From Candidatus Janibacter merdipullorum (GTDB lineage: Bacteria > Actinomycetota > Actinomycetes > Actinomycetales > Dermatophilaceae): a stretch of DNA of 33,998 nt. This document shows positions 1 through 8,406 of the stretch, piece after piece. The notes beneath the pieces are model-generated. The model saw only the letters and a program-made list of their open reading frames with translations. It searched no databases and was not told the origin of the DNA. Position numbers and translations under genes: made by a program. The stretch's first letter is position 1. Each line of letters starts with the position of its first letter. The stretch lies in the NCBI GenBank assembly GCA_019116945.1, contig DXAR01000018.1:1-33998 (forward strand). Direction: 5' to 3'.

Positions 1-1
1 C

Positions 2-1177
2 GCCGACGACTCCCGCCTCGTCGCCCTCGGCCCCGCGGAGTGGCAGCGTGTCCTCGGTGTGCCCGTCGCCTCCACCGCCCCCGGGGAGCCGGAGGCGCAC
101 TGCTTCGAGCCCGCCGACGGCACCACGTGGCAGGGTCGGACGGCACGACAGGCCGACGCCACGCCCCTCGCCGGGCAATGGATCGGGACCTCGCCGGAGG
201 GCATCTCCCCCCTCACCGCCTCGGTGGATCGGGCCGTCGACGACTGCGAGGGCTACACCACGGACGAGACACTGAAGGACACCTTCGCCAGCGGCGGCAC
301 CCTCCGGGCCTGGCACGCCGTCGGCTCGCAGGGGCAGGGCGTCTGGTGGGCCGAGGTCAGCGACGGCGTCTCGACGTCCTTCCTCGTCCTGCCCGAGCCC
401 AGCGACCGCGCCTACGGCACCAGCGACATCACCACCCTGGCACGCGGGGTTCTCGGCGAGATCGACCTCACGGAGTCGCCGTCCTCGACGACCAGCGAGC
501 CGACCAAGACGACCAGCCCCGAGACCACGAGCGCCCCGAGCACGACGACGACCACCGAGACCGCGCCGACGACGCCCTCGGGCTCGTCGACCTCGGGCTC
601 GTCGCCCTCGGGGTCGTCCTCGACGTCCCCGAGCCCGCCGCCGAACACCCCCACTCCCCCCGACGTGAGCCGCCCCGTCGTGGGGCCGATCCCCTCCTCG
701 GCCTACATCGCGCCGAGCCGCTGGAGCTCCCAGACCCTCACCGGCGGGGAGCCGGCCATCGGTGGCACCCTCCAGCTCGAGGGCGCGATCACCATCGACG
801 AGTGCGCCAGCACCGAGGGCGCCTCCCAGGTCGGCGGTCTGGGCATCCGCTCCGGCAGCGGCTCGGACAACTTCTTCGGCCGGCAGTACATCCTCCGCAC
901 GGAGACGCGCGGCGAGGCCGACCAGATGTTCACGAACCTCATCGGCCAGTACAACACCGACTGCAGCGGCAGGAGCAACACCCGCACCATCGGCAACGGC
1001 TCGGTGGACACCTTCGCCATGGCCATGGGTGACAGCACGACGTACGTGGCGGTGGTCCGGCAGAGCCCCACCTCGATCACGGTCCTCCACCTCGCGACGG
1101 CCAAGACCGCCCCGGCGCCCCTGACGGACTCCTCCGCGGCCTCGGAGCTGCGGCGCCTGGCCCGCCTCGCCCGCTGA
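2..1177 (+). CDS. Exported two-domain sensor-like protein, 5' end outside window
   Basis: The frame is open from base 2, so the N-terminus lies outside the window; a GTG at 59 is only an internal possibility. The visible part has two globular halves of similar size, each with a pair of cysteines (HCFEP and DDCEG in the first, IDECAS and NTDCSG in the second). They are joined by a Ser/Thr/Pro-rich linker encoded at about 480-660. Paired cysteines and a sugar-like linker fit an extracytoplasmic protein, and the layout resembles the PknH-type extracellular sensor domain of actinobacterial lipoproteins and kinases. That family link is inference from the fold pattern only. The gene converges on ribH and ends 24 nt before a strong hairpin. 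Confidence 0.7.
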   Translation, partial: ADDSRLVALGPAEWQRVLGVPVASTAPGEPEAHCFEPADGTTWQGRTARQADATPLAGQWIGTSPEGISPLTASVDRAVDDCEGYTTDETLKDTFASGGTLRAWHAVGSQGQGVWWAEVSDGVSTSFLVLPEPSDRAYGTSDITTLARGVLGEIDLTESPSSTTSEPTKTTSPETTSAPSTTTTTETAPTTPSGSSTSGSSPSGSSSTSPSPPPNTPTPPDVSRPVVGPIPSSAYIAPSRWSSQTLTGGEPAIGGTLQLEGAITIDECASTEGASQVGGLGIRSGSGSDNFFGRQYILRTETRGEADQMFTNLIGQYNTDCSGRSNTRTIGNGSVDTFAMAMGDSTTYVAVVRQSPTSITVLHLATAKTAPAPLTDSSAASELRRLARLAR

Positions 1178-1201
1178 GGAGGCCCCCTCCTCCGGGCAAG
1201 A

Positions 1202-1245
1202 CAGCGCCGACCCGGGAGCAGGGGGGATCGACCGGGTCGGCGCTG
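1202..1245. terminator. Bidirectional terminator hairpin
   Basis: A perfect 14-bp inverted repeat (1202-1215 with 1232-1245) with a 16-nt loop lies between two convergent genes, the exported protein and ribH. There is no T-tract, as is usual in GC-rich actinobacteria. A second, weaker inverted repeat (1274-1280 with 1303-1309) lies nearer the ribH stop. Confidence 0.7.
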
Positions 1246-1318
1246 CACCCTCAGGCTAGGGCCGGGGACGAGACCGTGCCACCCCTGTGGAGGGTGAGCC
1301 CCGGCACGGACCCTCGGG

Positions 1319-1795
1319 TCATCGCGGTGAGCGCACCTCGCGCAGGACCAGAGCCGTGGCCACGGCGGCCTCGGCCGCCTCACGCCCCTTGTCCTCGGAG
1401 GAGTCCGGCAGGCCGGCACGAGCGAGCGCCTGGGCCTCGTCGTCGCAGGTGAGCAGGCCGAATCCCACGGGCGTCCCGGTCTCCACGGCGACCCGGGAGA
1501 GACCCTCAGTGGCGGCCGCGCACACGTAGTCGAAGTGCGGGGTGCCGCCCCGGATGACGACCCCGAGCGCGACGACGGCGTCGTGGGTCTCCGTGAGCGC
1601 GGCCGCGACCACCGGTAGCTCGAAGCTGCCCGGCACCCACGTCACCTCCGCGTCGATACCCGCCTCGGCGAGCGCGGACCGGGCGCCGGAGACGAGGCCG
1701 TCCATGACGACCGTGTGCCAGCGCGAGGCGACCACGGCGACCCGGAGGCCTCCCCCTTCGCTGATGTCGATGCGCGGCGCGCCGTGCCCACTCAT
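1319..1795 (-). CDS. ribH: 6,7-dimethyl-8-ribityllumazine synthase
   Basis: Condenses 5-amino-6-ribitylaminouracil with 3,4-dihydroxy-2-butanone 4-phosphate to lumazine, the penultimate step of riboflavin synthesis. The 158-residue protein has the family size, with GSFELP near residue 56, the catalytic-region motif [11 protein letters not shown] (His87) and FGLLT near 112. The frame is open further upstream, but the ATG at 1795 overlaps the ribBA stop as ATGA and gives a normal N-terminus, so it is chosen. It is the last gene of the rib operon, and its translation is probably coupled to ribBA. Confidence 0.96.
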   Translation of the reverse strand: MSGHGAPRIDISEGGGLRVAVVASRWHTVVMDGLVSGARSALAEAGIDAEVTWVPGSFELPVVAAALTETHDAVVALGVVIRGGTPHFDYVCAAATEGLSRVAVETGTPVGFGLLTCDDEAQALARAGLPDSSEDKGREAAEAAVATALVLREVRSPR

Positions 1796-3039
1796 GTCGT
1801 GCTCCCTTCGTCGATGCCCTCCGGGAGCCACGGCAGGTCGTGGCCCATCCGGTCGCGCTTGGTGCGCAGGTAGCCGAGGTTGTCGTCGGTGATGCCCGCT
1901 GGCAGCGGCTCGCGATCGACGACGTCGATCCCGAGCCCGGTGAGCGCCTCGACCTTGGCGGGGTTGTTGCTCAGCAGGCGGAGCGAGCTCACGCCCAGCT
2001 CACGCAGCACCTGGGCTGCGTGCGTGTAGTCGCGGGCGTCGACGGGCAGGCCCAGCTCCTCGTTGGCGTCCACCGTGTCCGCGCCCGCGTCCTGGGCGGC
2101 GTAGGCCCGGAGCTTGTCGACGAGTCCGATGCCGCGGCCCTCGTGGCCGCGGACGTAGACGATGACGCCGGCCCCGGCGGCGACGACGGCCCGCTGCGCG
2201 GCCTCGAGCTGGGGGCCGCAGTCGCACCGCAGCGAGTCGAAGACGTCGCCGGTGAGGCACTCGCTGTGGACCCGGACGAGAGGCGCCCCTCCGGTGACGT
2301 CGCCGTGGACGAGCGCGACGTGCTCGCTGCCGTCGACCCCGCTGCGGAAGCCGTGGGCGGTGAACTCCCCCTGGACCGTCGGCAGGCGGGTGGTGACGAC
2401 CCGCTCCACGAGCGCCTCGCTGCGACGCCGCAGGTCCACGAGGTCGGCGATGCTCACGAGCGGCCACCCCCGCTCGTCGGCGAGGCGGCGGAGGGAGGGC
2501 AGCCGCGCCATCGAGCCGTCGTCCTCGACGACCTCGCAGATGACACCGGCGGGCGCCCGCCCACCGAGCCGGCAGAGGTCGACGGCCGCCTCGGTGTGAC
2601 CGCGGCGCACGAGCACCCCTCCGGCACGGGAGCGAAGGGGGAAGACGTGCCCTGGCCGGGCGAGGTCACCGCGCACCGTGGTCGCGTCGGCGAGCAGCCG
2701 CGCCGTGCGGGCGCGGTCGGCCGCGCTGATGCCGGTGGTGACCCCGGTGGCCGCGTCGACCGACACGGAGTAGGCGGTGCCCTTGGCGTCCTCGTTGATG
2801 GCCGTCATCGGGGGGAGGGCGAGTCGGTCGAGCTCCTCCCCCGTCATCGCGACGCAGATGACGCCGCTGCCGAGGCGCACGGTGAGCCCCATGAGCTCGT
2901 CCGTCGCGGCGTCGGCGGCGAAGATGATGTCACCCTCGTTCTCCCGGTCGGCGTCGTCGACGACGAGCACGGGCCGGCCGGCGGCGATGGCCTCGACGGC
3001 GGACTCGACAGGGTCGAGCAGGTCCTCACGGTGGGTCAT
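1792..3039 (-). CDS. ribBA: Bifunctional DHBP synthase / GTP cyclohydrolase II
   Basis: Makes both riboflavin precursors: the 4-carbon unit from ribulose 5-phosphate (N-terminal half) and the pyrimidine from GTP (C-terminal half). The 415 residues show DRENEGD at 31-37 (metal and substrate site of DHBP synthase) and RRGHTEA at 145-151. The cyclohydrolase half has the zinc-binding cysteines Cys261, Cys272 and Cys274 and the [10 protein letters not shown] motif. The usual TNNP motif reads SNNP here, a mild change. The start ATG overlaps the ribE stop by 4 nt, and the stop overlaps the ribH start by 4 nt. Confidence 0.97.
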   Translation of the reverse strand: MTHREDLLDPVESAVEAIAAGRPVLVVDDADRENEGDIIFAADAATDELMGLTVRLGSGVICVAMTGEELDRLALPPMTAINEDAKGTAYSVSVDAATGVTTGISAADRARTARLLADATTVRGDLARPGHVFPLRSRAGGVLVRRGHTEAAVDLCRLGGRAPAGVICEVVEDDGSMARLPSLRRLADERGWPLVSIADLVDLRRRSEALVERVVTTRLPTVQGEFTAHGFRSGVDGSEHVALVHGDVTGGAPLVRVHSECLTGDVFDSLRCDCGPQLEAAQRAVVAAGAGVIVYVRGHEGRGIGLVDKLRAYAAQDAGADTVDANEELGLPVDARDYTHAAQVLRELGVSSLRLLSNNPAKVEALTGLGIDVVDREPLPAGITDDNLGYLRTKRDRMGHDLPWLPEGIDEGSTT

Positions 3040-3647
3040 CGCGGCTCTCCGATCCCGAGGGTGGTCATGCGGTGGACGTACTTGCCGAGGACGTCGACCT
3101 CGACATTGAGTCGATCGCCGACCCCCTTGCGCCCCAACGTCGTCAGCTCGAGGGTGGTCGGGATGAGCGCGACCTCGACGTGGTCGTCACCCACGACGGT
3201 CAGGGTGAGGCTCACCCCGTCGAGGCAGATCGACCCCTTCTCCACGACGAAGGGGGCCAGCTCGGGCGGGATGGCGAGCCGCACCTCCTCCCAGCGGTCC
3301 CCCGGGCGGCGCTCGGTGATCGTCGCGGTCCCGTCGACGTGCCCCTGGACGAGGTGCCCGTCGAGCCGCGCCCCGAGGACCATGGCGCGCTCGAGGTTGA
3401 CGGCATCGCCCGCTGCGAGATCGCCGAGGGCGGTGCGCTGCAGGCTCTCCGCCATGACGTCGAAGGTGACCACGCCCCCCTTCGCCTCGGTGTCGGTGAC
3501 CGTGAGGCAGGCCCCGTTGACGGCGATCGAGGCACCGTGCGCGGCGTCGGTCGTCGCGACCCGACCTCGCACGGTGATCCGGCTCGAGTCGGTGCCGGAC
3601 TCGATGCCGACCACCTCCCCGAGCTCTTCGATGATCCCGGTGAACAT
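3036..3647 (-). CDS. ribE: Riboflavin synthase alpha subunit
   Basis: Dismutates two lumazine molecules to riboflavin. The 203-residue protein begins [10 protein letters not shown], the hallmark N-terminus. It carries the two internally repeated lumazine-binding halves: NGACLTV at 44-50 matches CLDGVSLTL at 141-149, and [10 protein letters not shown] lies at 97-106. The start overlaps the ribD stop as ATGA, and the stop overlaps the ribBA start the same way. All enzymes after the dephosphorylation step are thus made from one transcript. Confidence 0.97.
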   Translation of the reverse strand: MFTGIIEELGEVVGIESGTDSSRITVRGRVATTDAAHGASIAVNGACLTVTDTEAKGGVVTFDVMAESLQRTALGDLAAGDAVNLERAMVLGARLDGHLVQGHVDGTATITERRPGDRWEEVRLAIPPELAPFVVEKGSICLDGVSLTLTVVGDDHVEVALIPTTLELTTLGRKGVGDRLNVEVDVLGKYVHRMTTLGIGEPR

Positions 3648-4744
3648 CAGTGGTCCCTTCTCACGGTGGCGGTGATGGCGATGTCCTCGCCGAGGCGGGT
3701 GACATCGGTGGTGGTGAGGCGCAACGCCTCGGTGATGGTCGTGATGCCGGCGTGCTCGAGGACCGAGCGGCCCGAGCCGAGGAGGGCCGGGGCGAGGTGG
3801 GCGACGACCTCGTCGACGAGTCCGCCGCGGACGAAGGACCCGGCGAGCCCGGCGCCCCCCTCGAGGAGGACCGATCGCATCCCGCGTTCGTGGAGGCCGA
3901 CGAGGACCGCGGGCAGGTCGAGGCCGGCGTCCGAGGACGGGACCCGCAGCAGGTCGACCCCGGCCGCGGTGAGACGCGCGGCATCGGCGTCGTCGGCGAC
4001 GACGACGAGCGTGGCGGCAGCGTCATCGAGGACGCGCGCCGTCAGCGGCAGCTCCGCGCGGGCATCGAGGACGACCCGGAGCGGCTGCTCCGCGCCCGGC
4101 ACATCGCGCACGGCGAGGTGCGGGTCATCGGCTCGCAGGGTGCCCGACCCGACGAGGACGGCATCGCGCTCCGCCCGCAGGCGGTGCACCGCACCCCGGG
4201 CCTCGGGACCGGTGATCCACCGGCTCGTCCCGTCCGAGGCCGCGGTGCGTCCGTCGAGGGTGGCGGCGAGCTTCCAGGTGACGAAGGGGCGGCCGGTGGC
4301 CATGGCCTGCAGCCAGGCGCGGTTCCCGTGGGCGGCGGCGGCGCGTCCCACGCCCTCGACGACCTCGATCCCCTGCTGCCGCAACAGGTCTGCGCCGCCT
4401 CCGGCGGTCTCGGTCGGGTCGGGGACGGCGATGACGACCCGGGCGATCCCGGCGTCGACGAGAGCCTGCGCGCAGGGCCCGGTGCGGCCGGTGTGCCGGC
4501 AGGGCTCGAGGGTGACGACGGCGGTGCCGCCCCGCGCCCGGTCGCCCGCGTCCGCCAGTGCGGCGACCTCGGCGTGCGGACCTCCGGCCCGCTCGTGCAG
4601 GCCCTCACCGACGAGGCGCCCGTCGGCGTCGAGGATGACGCAGCCCACGACGGGGTTCGGGCTCGTCCGCCCGAGGGCGCGTCCGGCGAGGTCGACGGCA
4701 CGTGCCATCGCTGCCTCGAGGTCGACGGGATGCTCACCGTCCAT
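3647..4744 (-). CDS. ribD: Bifunctional pyrimidine deaminase / reductase RibD
   Basis: Deaminates and then reduces the GTP cyclohydrolase II product. The 365-residue protein has an N-terminal cytidine-deaminase-like domain with zinc ligands His57 (HAEV, catalytic Glu59), Cys82 and Cys91 (LEPC...GPC). The C-terminal NADPH-dependent reductase domain begins near TWKLAATLDGRTA. The ATG at 4744 is preceded by a purine-rich ribosome site (GAGAGGG, minus strand of 4750-4756). It is the first gene of the operon and lies directly behind the FMN riboswitch, so it is the expected point of FMN control. Confidence 0.97.
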   Translation of the reverse strand: MDGEHPVDLEAAMARAVDLAGRALGRTSPNPVVGCVILDADGRLVGEGLHERAGGPHAEVAALADAGDRARGGTAVVTLEPCRHTGRTGPCAQALVDAGIARVVIAVPDPTETAGGGADLLRQQGIEVVEGVGRAAAAHGNRAWLQAMATGRPFVTWKLAATLDGRTAASDGTSRWITGPEARGAVHRLRAERDAVLVGSGTLRADDPHLAVRDVPGAEQPLRVVLDARAELPLTARVLDDAAATLVVVADDADAARLTAAGVDLLRVPSSDAGLDLPAVLVGLHERGMRSVLLEGGAGLAGSFVRGGLVDEVVAHLAPALLGSGRSVLEHAGITTITEALRLTTTDVTRLGEDIAITATVRRDH

Positions 4745-4753
4745 GACTGCCCT

Positions 4754-4771
4754 CTCGCGCTCAGACGCGAG
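4754..4771 (-). promoter_or_regulatory. Hairpin overlapping the ribD ribosome-binding site
   Basis: A 6-bp stem (4754-4759 with 4766-4771) with a 6-nt loop covers half of the ribD ribosome site (4750-4756). It may hide the site when FMN is bound, as in translational FMN riboswitches. This is inference from position and pairing alone. Confidence 0.4.
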
Positions 4772-4819
4772 CTGCGGAGCGAGGAGGAGGCACGCCCTGC
4801 GGACGTGACGGCGTGCACC

Positions 4820-4855
4820 GACGGGACCGGTGGACCGGTCCGTCCGCGCCGACGG
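4820..4855 (-). promoter_or_regulatory. Alternative hairpins in the ribD leader
   Basis: An 8-bp stem (4824-4831 with 4834-4841, 2-nt loop) shares bases 4840-4841 with a second possible stem (4840-4844 with 4851-4855), so the two cannot form together. They lie between the FMN aptamer and the ribD start and could be part of the expression platform. No T-tract follows, so a classical intrinsic terminator is not shown. Confidence 0.35.
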
Positions 4856-4882
4856 GAGTTCCGCGGCACGGCCGGTGCCGCC

Positions 4883-5010
4883 GCGTGCTGCCTCCCATCC
4901 GGACTTTCACCGTCGGTGCTGGAGTTCCACCAGCTCAACCCGACCCCCGAGAGGGACGGGCTCGCGGACTGTCACCGCCGGCTCGGACTTTCACCGACCC
5001 CGGAGCACGC
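4883..5010 (-). ncRNA. FMN riboswitch (RFN element)
   Basis: On the minus strand the region carries the conserved RFN blocks in order: GGTGAAAGTCC, then GCCGGCGGTGACAGTCC, a variable arm, the TGGTGGAACTCCA block, then GACGGTGAAAGTCCGGATG. The closing P1 helix is visible as 5004-5010 paired with 4883-4889. The aptamer ends about 140 nt before the ribD start. Binding of FMN is expected to lower expression of the whole ribD-ribE-ribBA-ribH operon. The rest of the 367-nt gene-free stretch 4745-5111 holds the leader hairpins, a promoter and the lysozyme terminator. Confidence 0.96.
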
Positions 5011-5036
5011 GTACGACTGTCGTTCGTACGGGCCCA

Positions 5037-5042
5037 AGGATA
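5037..5042 (-). promoter_or_regulatory. Probable -10 box of the rib operon
   Basis: TATCCT on the minus strand lies 27 nt before the first P1 base of the FMN riboswitch, which fits a transcript starting just upstream of the aptamer. The -35 region (around 5060-5065, GTCACC) is a poor match to consensus. Confidence 0.45.
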
Positions 5043-5068
5043 CTCGACGTCCGGCCGGCGGTGACTGT

Positions 5069-5104
5069 GCCCTGTCCCACGGTGCGGGACCCGTGGGACA
5101 GGGC
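5069..5104 (-). terminator. Terminator of the lysozyme gene
   Basis: A perfect 12-bp stem (5069-5080 with 5093-5104, 12-nt loop) starts 7 nt after the lysozyme stop codon and lies just upstream of the rib promoter. No T-tract follows. Confidence 0.75.
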
Positions 5105-5111
5105 CGTCGGG

Positions 5112-5951
5112 TCAGCCCTTCGCGAGGACCTCGAGACGGTCCATGGTCCCGTTGAAGACGTTCTGGTCGATGGGCTTGTCCGTGTACTGCCAGAAGGTGT
5201 GGGTCCCCCACCCGGTCGGCAGGGTGCCCGCGGAGTCACCGTAGCGGGCGATCCACAGGGGCGACTTGTCGCCGAAGGAGGTGTCGTGCCCGACGCACTC
5301 GTTCCACCAGTTCGTGTTGGTGTAGATCGCCGGGTAGCGGCCGGTGCGGGACTTGTAGGTCTCGAGGAAGTCGCTGATCCACGACTGCATCTGCGCCTGC
5401 GACTTGCCGAAGCAGGTGGCGCCGTAGGGGTTCCACTCCATGTCGAGCGCACCCGGGAGGGTCTTGCCGTCGTTGCTCCAGCCCCCACCGTTGTCGACGA
5501 AGTAGTTCGCCTGGTCGGCGCCGCTCGAGGCATTGGGCAGGGCGAAGTGGTACGCGCCGCGGATCATCCCGGCGTCGTACGAGCCGTTGTACTGGTGACC
5601 GAAGTCGTCACTCGTGTAGTTCGTGCCCTCGGTGGCCTTGACGTAGGCGAAGCGCTTGCCGTCGGCGTACTGGCCGGCCCAGTCGACCTGGCCCTGCCAC
5701 CCGGAGACGTCGATGCCGGGGACCCCCGAGGGGGCGGCGGCCTTGGCCTGGGTCCGGGTGCGGACGTCCCGCTGCTTCCAGCCCATCGCGGCGTCGCCGG
5801 GCTCCTCGATGCCCGCGGACCTCGCCTCGTCGGTGGGGGTCGGCGTCTCCCCTTCCCCGGTGGGTGCGGGTGCGGCGCCCGCAGCACTCGTGATCGTCAT
5901 GGCGAGAGCAGCGAACGAGCTCGCAGCGAGGGCAAGCGTGGTGCGGGACAT
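5112..5951 (-). CDS. Secreted GH25 lysozyme (N-acetylmuramidase)
   Basis: Expected to cut the MurNAc-GlcNAc bond of peptidoglycan outside the cell. The 279-residue protein starts with a signal peptide (about residues 1-27, ending AAGAAPA). A disordered Pro/Thr/Glu-rich stretch follows to about 75, then one GH25 (Chalaropsis-type) domain from GIDVSGWQG to the end. Catalytic acids are visible as Asp81 (DVSGWQ) and Asp170/Glu172 (LDMEW); YVKATEG at 103-109 and WQYTD near 254 are also typical. Cys180 and Cys219 may form a disulfide. The ATG follows a GAGGAG ribosome site. There is no cell-wall-binding repeat. Remodelling of the cell's own wall or attack on competitors are both possible. Confidence 0.93.
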   Translation of the reverse strand: MSRTTLALAASSFAALAMTITSAAGAAPAPTGEGETPTPTDEARSAGIEEPGDAAMGWKQRDVRTRTQAKAAAPSGVPGIDVSGWQGQVDWAGQYADGKRFAYVKATEGTNYTSDDFGHQYNGSYDAGMIRGAYHFALPNASSGADQANYFVDNGGGWSNDGKTLPGALDMEWNPYGATCFGKSQAQMQSWISDFLETYKSRTGRYPAIYTNTNWWNECVGHDTSFGDKSPLWIARYGDSAGTLPTGWGTHTFWQYTDKPIDQNVFNGTMDRLEVLAKG

Positions 5952-6003
5952 CAGGTCTCCTCGGGTCGGTCAGGGGCGGCCTCGTCGGCACGCGGTCGCC
6001 CCG

Positions 6004-6009
6004 ACGCTA
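6004..6009 (-). promoter_or_regulatory. Possible -10 box of the lysozyme gene
   Basis: TAGCGT on the minus strand lies 52 nt before the lysozyme start. No good -35 is visible at the expected distance. Confidence 0.3.
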
Positions 6010-6049
6010 GGCACCGCAGGTGACGTCCGGACCATGCGCGTCTCCCGGT

Positions 6050-6069
6050 TTCGTCAAGCCTTCGTCAAG
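6050..6069. repeat. Direct repeat TTCGTCAAG, 11-nt period
   Basis: The 9-mer TTCGTCAAG occurs at 6050-6058 and 6061-6069, one helical turn apart. A related GGTTCACGG follows at 6072-6080. The repeats lie upstream of the lysozyme gene and downstream of sucD, where a tandem-binding regulator could sit. They resemble the spacing of actinobacterial PhoP boxes, but the match is partial. Confidence 0.3.
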
Positions 6070-6093
6070 GAGGTTCACGGCCGCACAGGACGG

Positions 6094-6131
6094 CGAAGGG
6101 GGCGACGACCAGATGGTCGTCGCCCCCTTCG
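6094..6131 (-). terminator. Terminator of sucCD
   Basis: A perfect 17-bp stem (6094-6110 with 6115-6131) closed by a 4-nt loop lies 17 nt after the sucD stop. It is the most stable hairpin in the window, and lacks a T-tract. Confidence 0.85.
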
Positions 6132-6148
6132 CGGCGTTGCCGGGCTCG

Positions 6149-7039
6149 TTACTTCGCCAGGCCCTGCATGATCTCGCGCATGAGGTCGGCGGTCTCGGAC
6201 GGCGTCTTGCCGACCTTGACGCCGGCGGCCTCGAGGGCCTCCTTCTTGGCGGCGGCGGTACCGGAGGAGCCGGACACGATGGCGCCAGCGTGGCCCATGG
6301 TCTTGCCCTCCGGGGCGGTGAAGCCCGCGACGTAGCCGACGACCGGCTTGGTGACGTGCTCCTTGATGTAGTCGGCCGCCCGCTCCTCGGCGTCGCCGCC
6401 GATCTCGCCGATCATGACGATGGCGTCGGTCTCGGGGTCCTTCTCGAAGGCCTCGAGGCAGTCGATGTGCGTGGTGCCGATGACGGGGTCGCCACCGATG
6501 CCCACGCCGGTGGAGAAGCCGAACTCACGCAGCTCGTACATCATCTGGTAGGTCAGCGTGCCCGACTTGGACACGAGACCGATGCGGCCGGCGCCGGCGA
6601 TGTCCGCCGGGATGATGCCGGCGTTGGACTGGCCGGGGCTGATGAGACCGGGGCAGTTCGGGCCGATGATCCGGGTGGACTTGCCCTTGGAGTAGTTGTA
6701 GAACTCCGCGGAGTCCTTGACCGCGATGCCCTCGGTGATGACGACGGCGAGACCGATCTCGGCGTCGATCGCCTCGACGACGGCGGACTTGGCGAAGGCC
6801 GGCGGCACGAAGACGACGGACACGTCGGCGCCGGTCTCCTTCATGGCGTCGGCGACGGAGCCGAAGACGGGGACGGACTGGCCACCCGGGAAGTCGACGC
6901 TCTGGCCGGCCTTCTTGGGGTTGACGCCGCCCACGACGTTGGTGCCGGAGGCGAGCATGCGCGTCGTGTGCTTCATGCCCTCCGAGCCGGTCATGCCCTG
7001 GACGATGACCTTGGAGTCAGCGGTGAGGAAGATTGCCAT
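6149..7039 (-). CDS. sucD: Succinyl-CoA synthetase alpha subunit
   Basis: With SucC it converts succinyl-CoA to succinate while making a nucleoside triphosphate, in the TCA cycle. The 296-residue protein has an N-terminal CoA-binding Rossmann domain ([11 protein letters not shown] at 11-21, NPKKAG at 40-45) and a C-terminal ligase domain. The phosphorylated histidine is His250 in [13 protein letters not shown]. It follows sucC by 18 nt on the same strand and ends just before a strong terminator, so the two form a two-gene operon. Confidence 0.97.
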   Translation of the reverse strand: MAIFLTADSKVIVQGMTGSEGMKHTTRMLASGTNVVGGVNPKKAGQSVDFPGGQSVPVFGSVADAMKETGADVSVVFVPPAFAKSAVVEAIDAEIGLAVVITEGIAVKDSAEFYNYSKGKSTRIIGPNCPGLISPGQSNAGIIPADIAGAGRIGLVSKSGTLTYQMMYELREFGFSTGVGIGGDPVIGTTHIDCLEAFEKDPETDAIVMIGEIGGDAEERAADYIKEHVTKPVVGYVAGFTAPEGKTMGHAGAIVSGSSGTAAAKKEALEAAGVKVGKTPSETADLMREIMQGLAK

Positions 7040-7057
7040 GTCTGTTCTCTACGTCCT

Positions 7058-8239
7058 TTACTTCGCGGCCAGCTCGGCGGCCTTGCGGGCGGCGCCGTCC
7101 ATGGTGTCCTCGATGGACACGAGCGGGTGGTTGAACTCGCCGAGGATGCGACGACCCTCGTCGACGTTGTTCCCGTCGAGACGGACGACGAGCGGCTTGG
7201 TGGCGCCGTCGCCCAGGGTCTTCAACGCGCCGACGATGCCGTCCGCGACCGCGTCGCACGCGGTGATGCCGCCGAAGACGTTGACGAAGACCGACTTCAC
7301 CTGCTCGTCGCCGAGGATCACGTCGAGGCCGTTGGCCATGACCTCGGCCGAGGCACCGCCGCCGATGTCGAGGAAGTTCGCCGGCTTGGCCGCGCCGCCG
7401 GTGTGGTCCTCGCCCGCGTAGGCGACGACGTCGAGGGTGCTCATGACGAGCCCGGCGCCGTTGCCGATGATGCCGACGTTGCCGTCGAGCTTGACGTAGT
7501 TGAGGCCCTTGGCCTTGGCCTTGGCCTCGAGCGGGTCGGCCGCGGCCTTGTCCTCGAGGGCCGCGTGGTCCGGCTGGCGGAAGTCCGCGTTGCCGTCGAG
7601 CGTCACCTTGCCGTCGAGGGCGACGATGTCACCCTGCTCGGTCTTCACGAGCGGGTTGACCTCGACGAGGGTGGCGTCCTCGTCGCGGTAGACGACCCAG
7701 AGCTTCTTGAGGGTGTCGGCGATCTTCTGCTGGTCGGCCTCTTCGAAGCCCGCGGCGACGACGATCTCCTTCGCCTTGGCGTCGTCGATGCCGACGTTGG
7801 GGTCGACGGCGATGCGGGCCAGGGCCTCGGGGCGCTCGACGGCCAGCTGCTCGATCTCCATGCCGCCCTCCTTGGAGCACATGGCGAGGTAGGTCCGGTT
7901 GGCCCGGTCGAGGAGGATCGAGAAGTAGTACTCCTCGGCGATCTGAGCGCCCTGGGCGATCATCACCGTGTGGACCGTGTGGCCCTTGATGTCCATCCCG
8001 AGGATGGCCTCGGCGTGCGCCTCGGCCTCGTCAGCGGTCTTGGCGACCTTGACGCCACCGGCCTTGCCGCGGCCACCGGTCTTGACCTGGGCCTTGACGA
8101 CGGTGACACCGCCACTCTTCTGACCGATGGTCTCGGCGGCCGCGCGGGCCTCCTGGGGAGTGGTGGCGACGGCGCCGGCAAGAACCGGGACGCCGTGCTT
8201 CTCGAACACGTCGCGTGCTTGGTACTCGAAGAGATCCAC
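7058..8239 (-). CDS. sucC: Succinyl-CoA synthetase beta subunit
   Basis: Partner of SucD, holding the ATP-grasp nucleotide site. The frame is open back to 8350, but homologues begin at (M)DLFEYQARD, which corresponds to the GTG at 8239 and gives 393 residues, the usual length. Typical segments are [17 protein letters not shown] near the nucleotide site, EVNPLV for metal binding and [10 protein letters not shown] near the C-terminal third. A purine-rich AGAGGA lies upstream of the GTG at slightly long spacing. Confidence 0.96.
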   Translation of the reverse strand: MDLFEYQARDVFEKHGVPVLAGAVATTPQEARAAAETIGQKSGGVTVVKAQVKTGGRGKAGGVKVAKTADEAEAHAEAILGMDIKGHTVHTVMIAQGAQIAEEYYFSILLDRANRTYLAMCSKEGGMEIEQLAVERPEALARIAVDPNVGIDDAKAKEIVVAAGFEEADQQKIADTLKKLWVVYRDEDATLVEVNPLVKTEQGDIVALDGKVTLDGNADFRQPDHAALEDKAAADPLEAKAKAKGLNYVKLDGNVGIIGNGAGLVMSTLDVVAYAGEDHTGGAAKPANFLDIGGGASAEVMANGLDVILGDEQVKSVFVNVFGGITACDAVADGIVGALKTLGDGATKPLVVRLDGNNVDEGRRILGEFNHPLVSIEDTMDGAARKAAELAAK

Positions 8240-8282
8240 GAGGGTGATTCCGTCCTCTGCTGTGGTAACGGGGTGCGGCACG

Positions 8283-8288
8283 AGACTA
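8283..8288 (-). promoter_or_regulatory. Possible -10 box of sucCD
   Basis: TAGTCT on the minus strand would start a transcript about 37 nt before the sucC GTG, leaving room for its ribosome site. The -35 region is weak. Confidence 0.35.
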
Positions 8289-8406
8289 GCCCCCCGGGCG
8301 AAGGCGCGGCACGTCCGGTCCGCGCAGCGGATCCTTGAATCCTGCATCACAGACGTGCAACGACCTCTCGCGCCGTTGTCCCCCAGCGGGTTACTGTGCG
8401 GTCACC

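Noticed and set aside
480..660. Tandem repeat or microsatellite
   Set aside because: The repetitive look comes from Ser/Thr/Pro codons of a protein linker; there is no exact repeat unit.
6020..8338. 772-residue plus-strand open frame opposite sucCD
   Set aside because: It lies entirely antisense to two well-recognised enzymes, and its Gly/Asp/Val/Leu-rich composition is typical of a GC-rich shadow frame.
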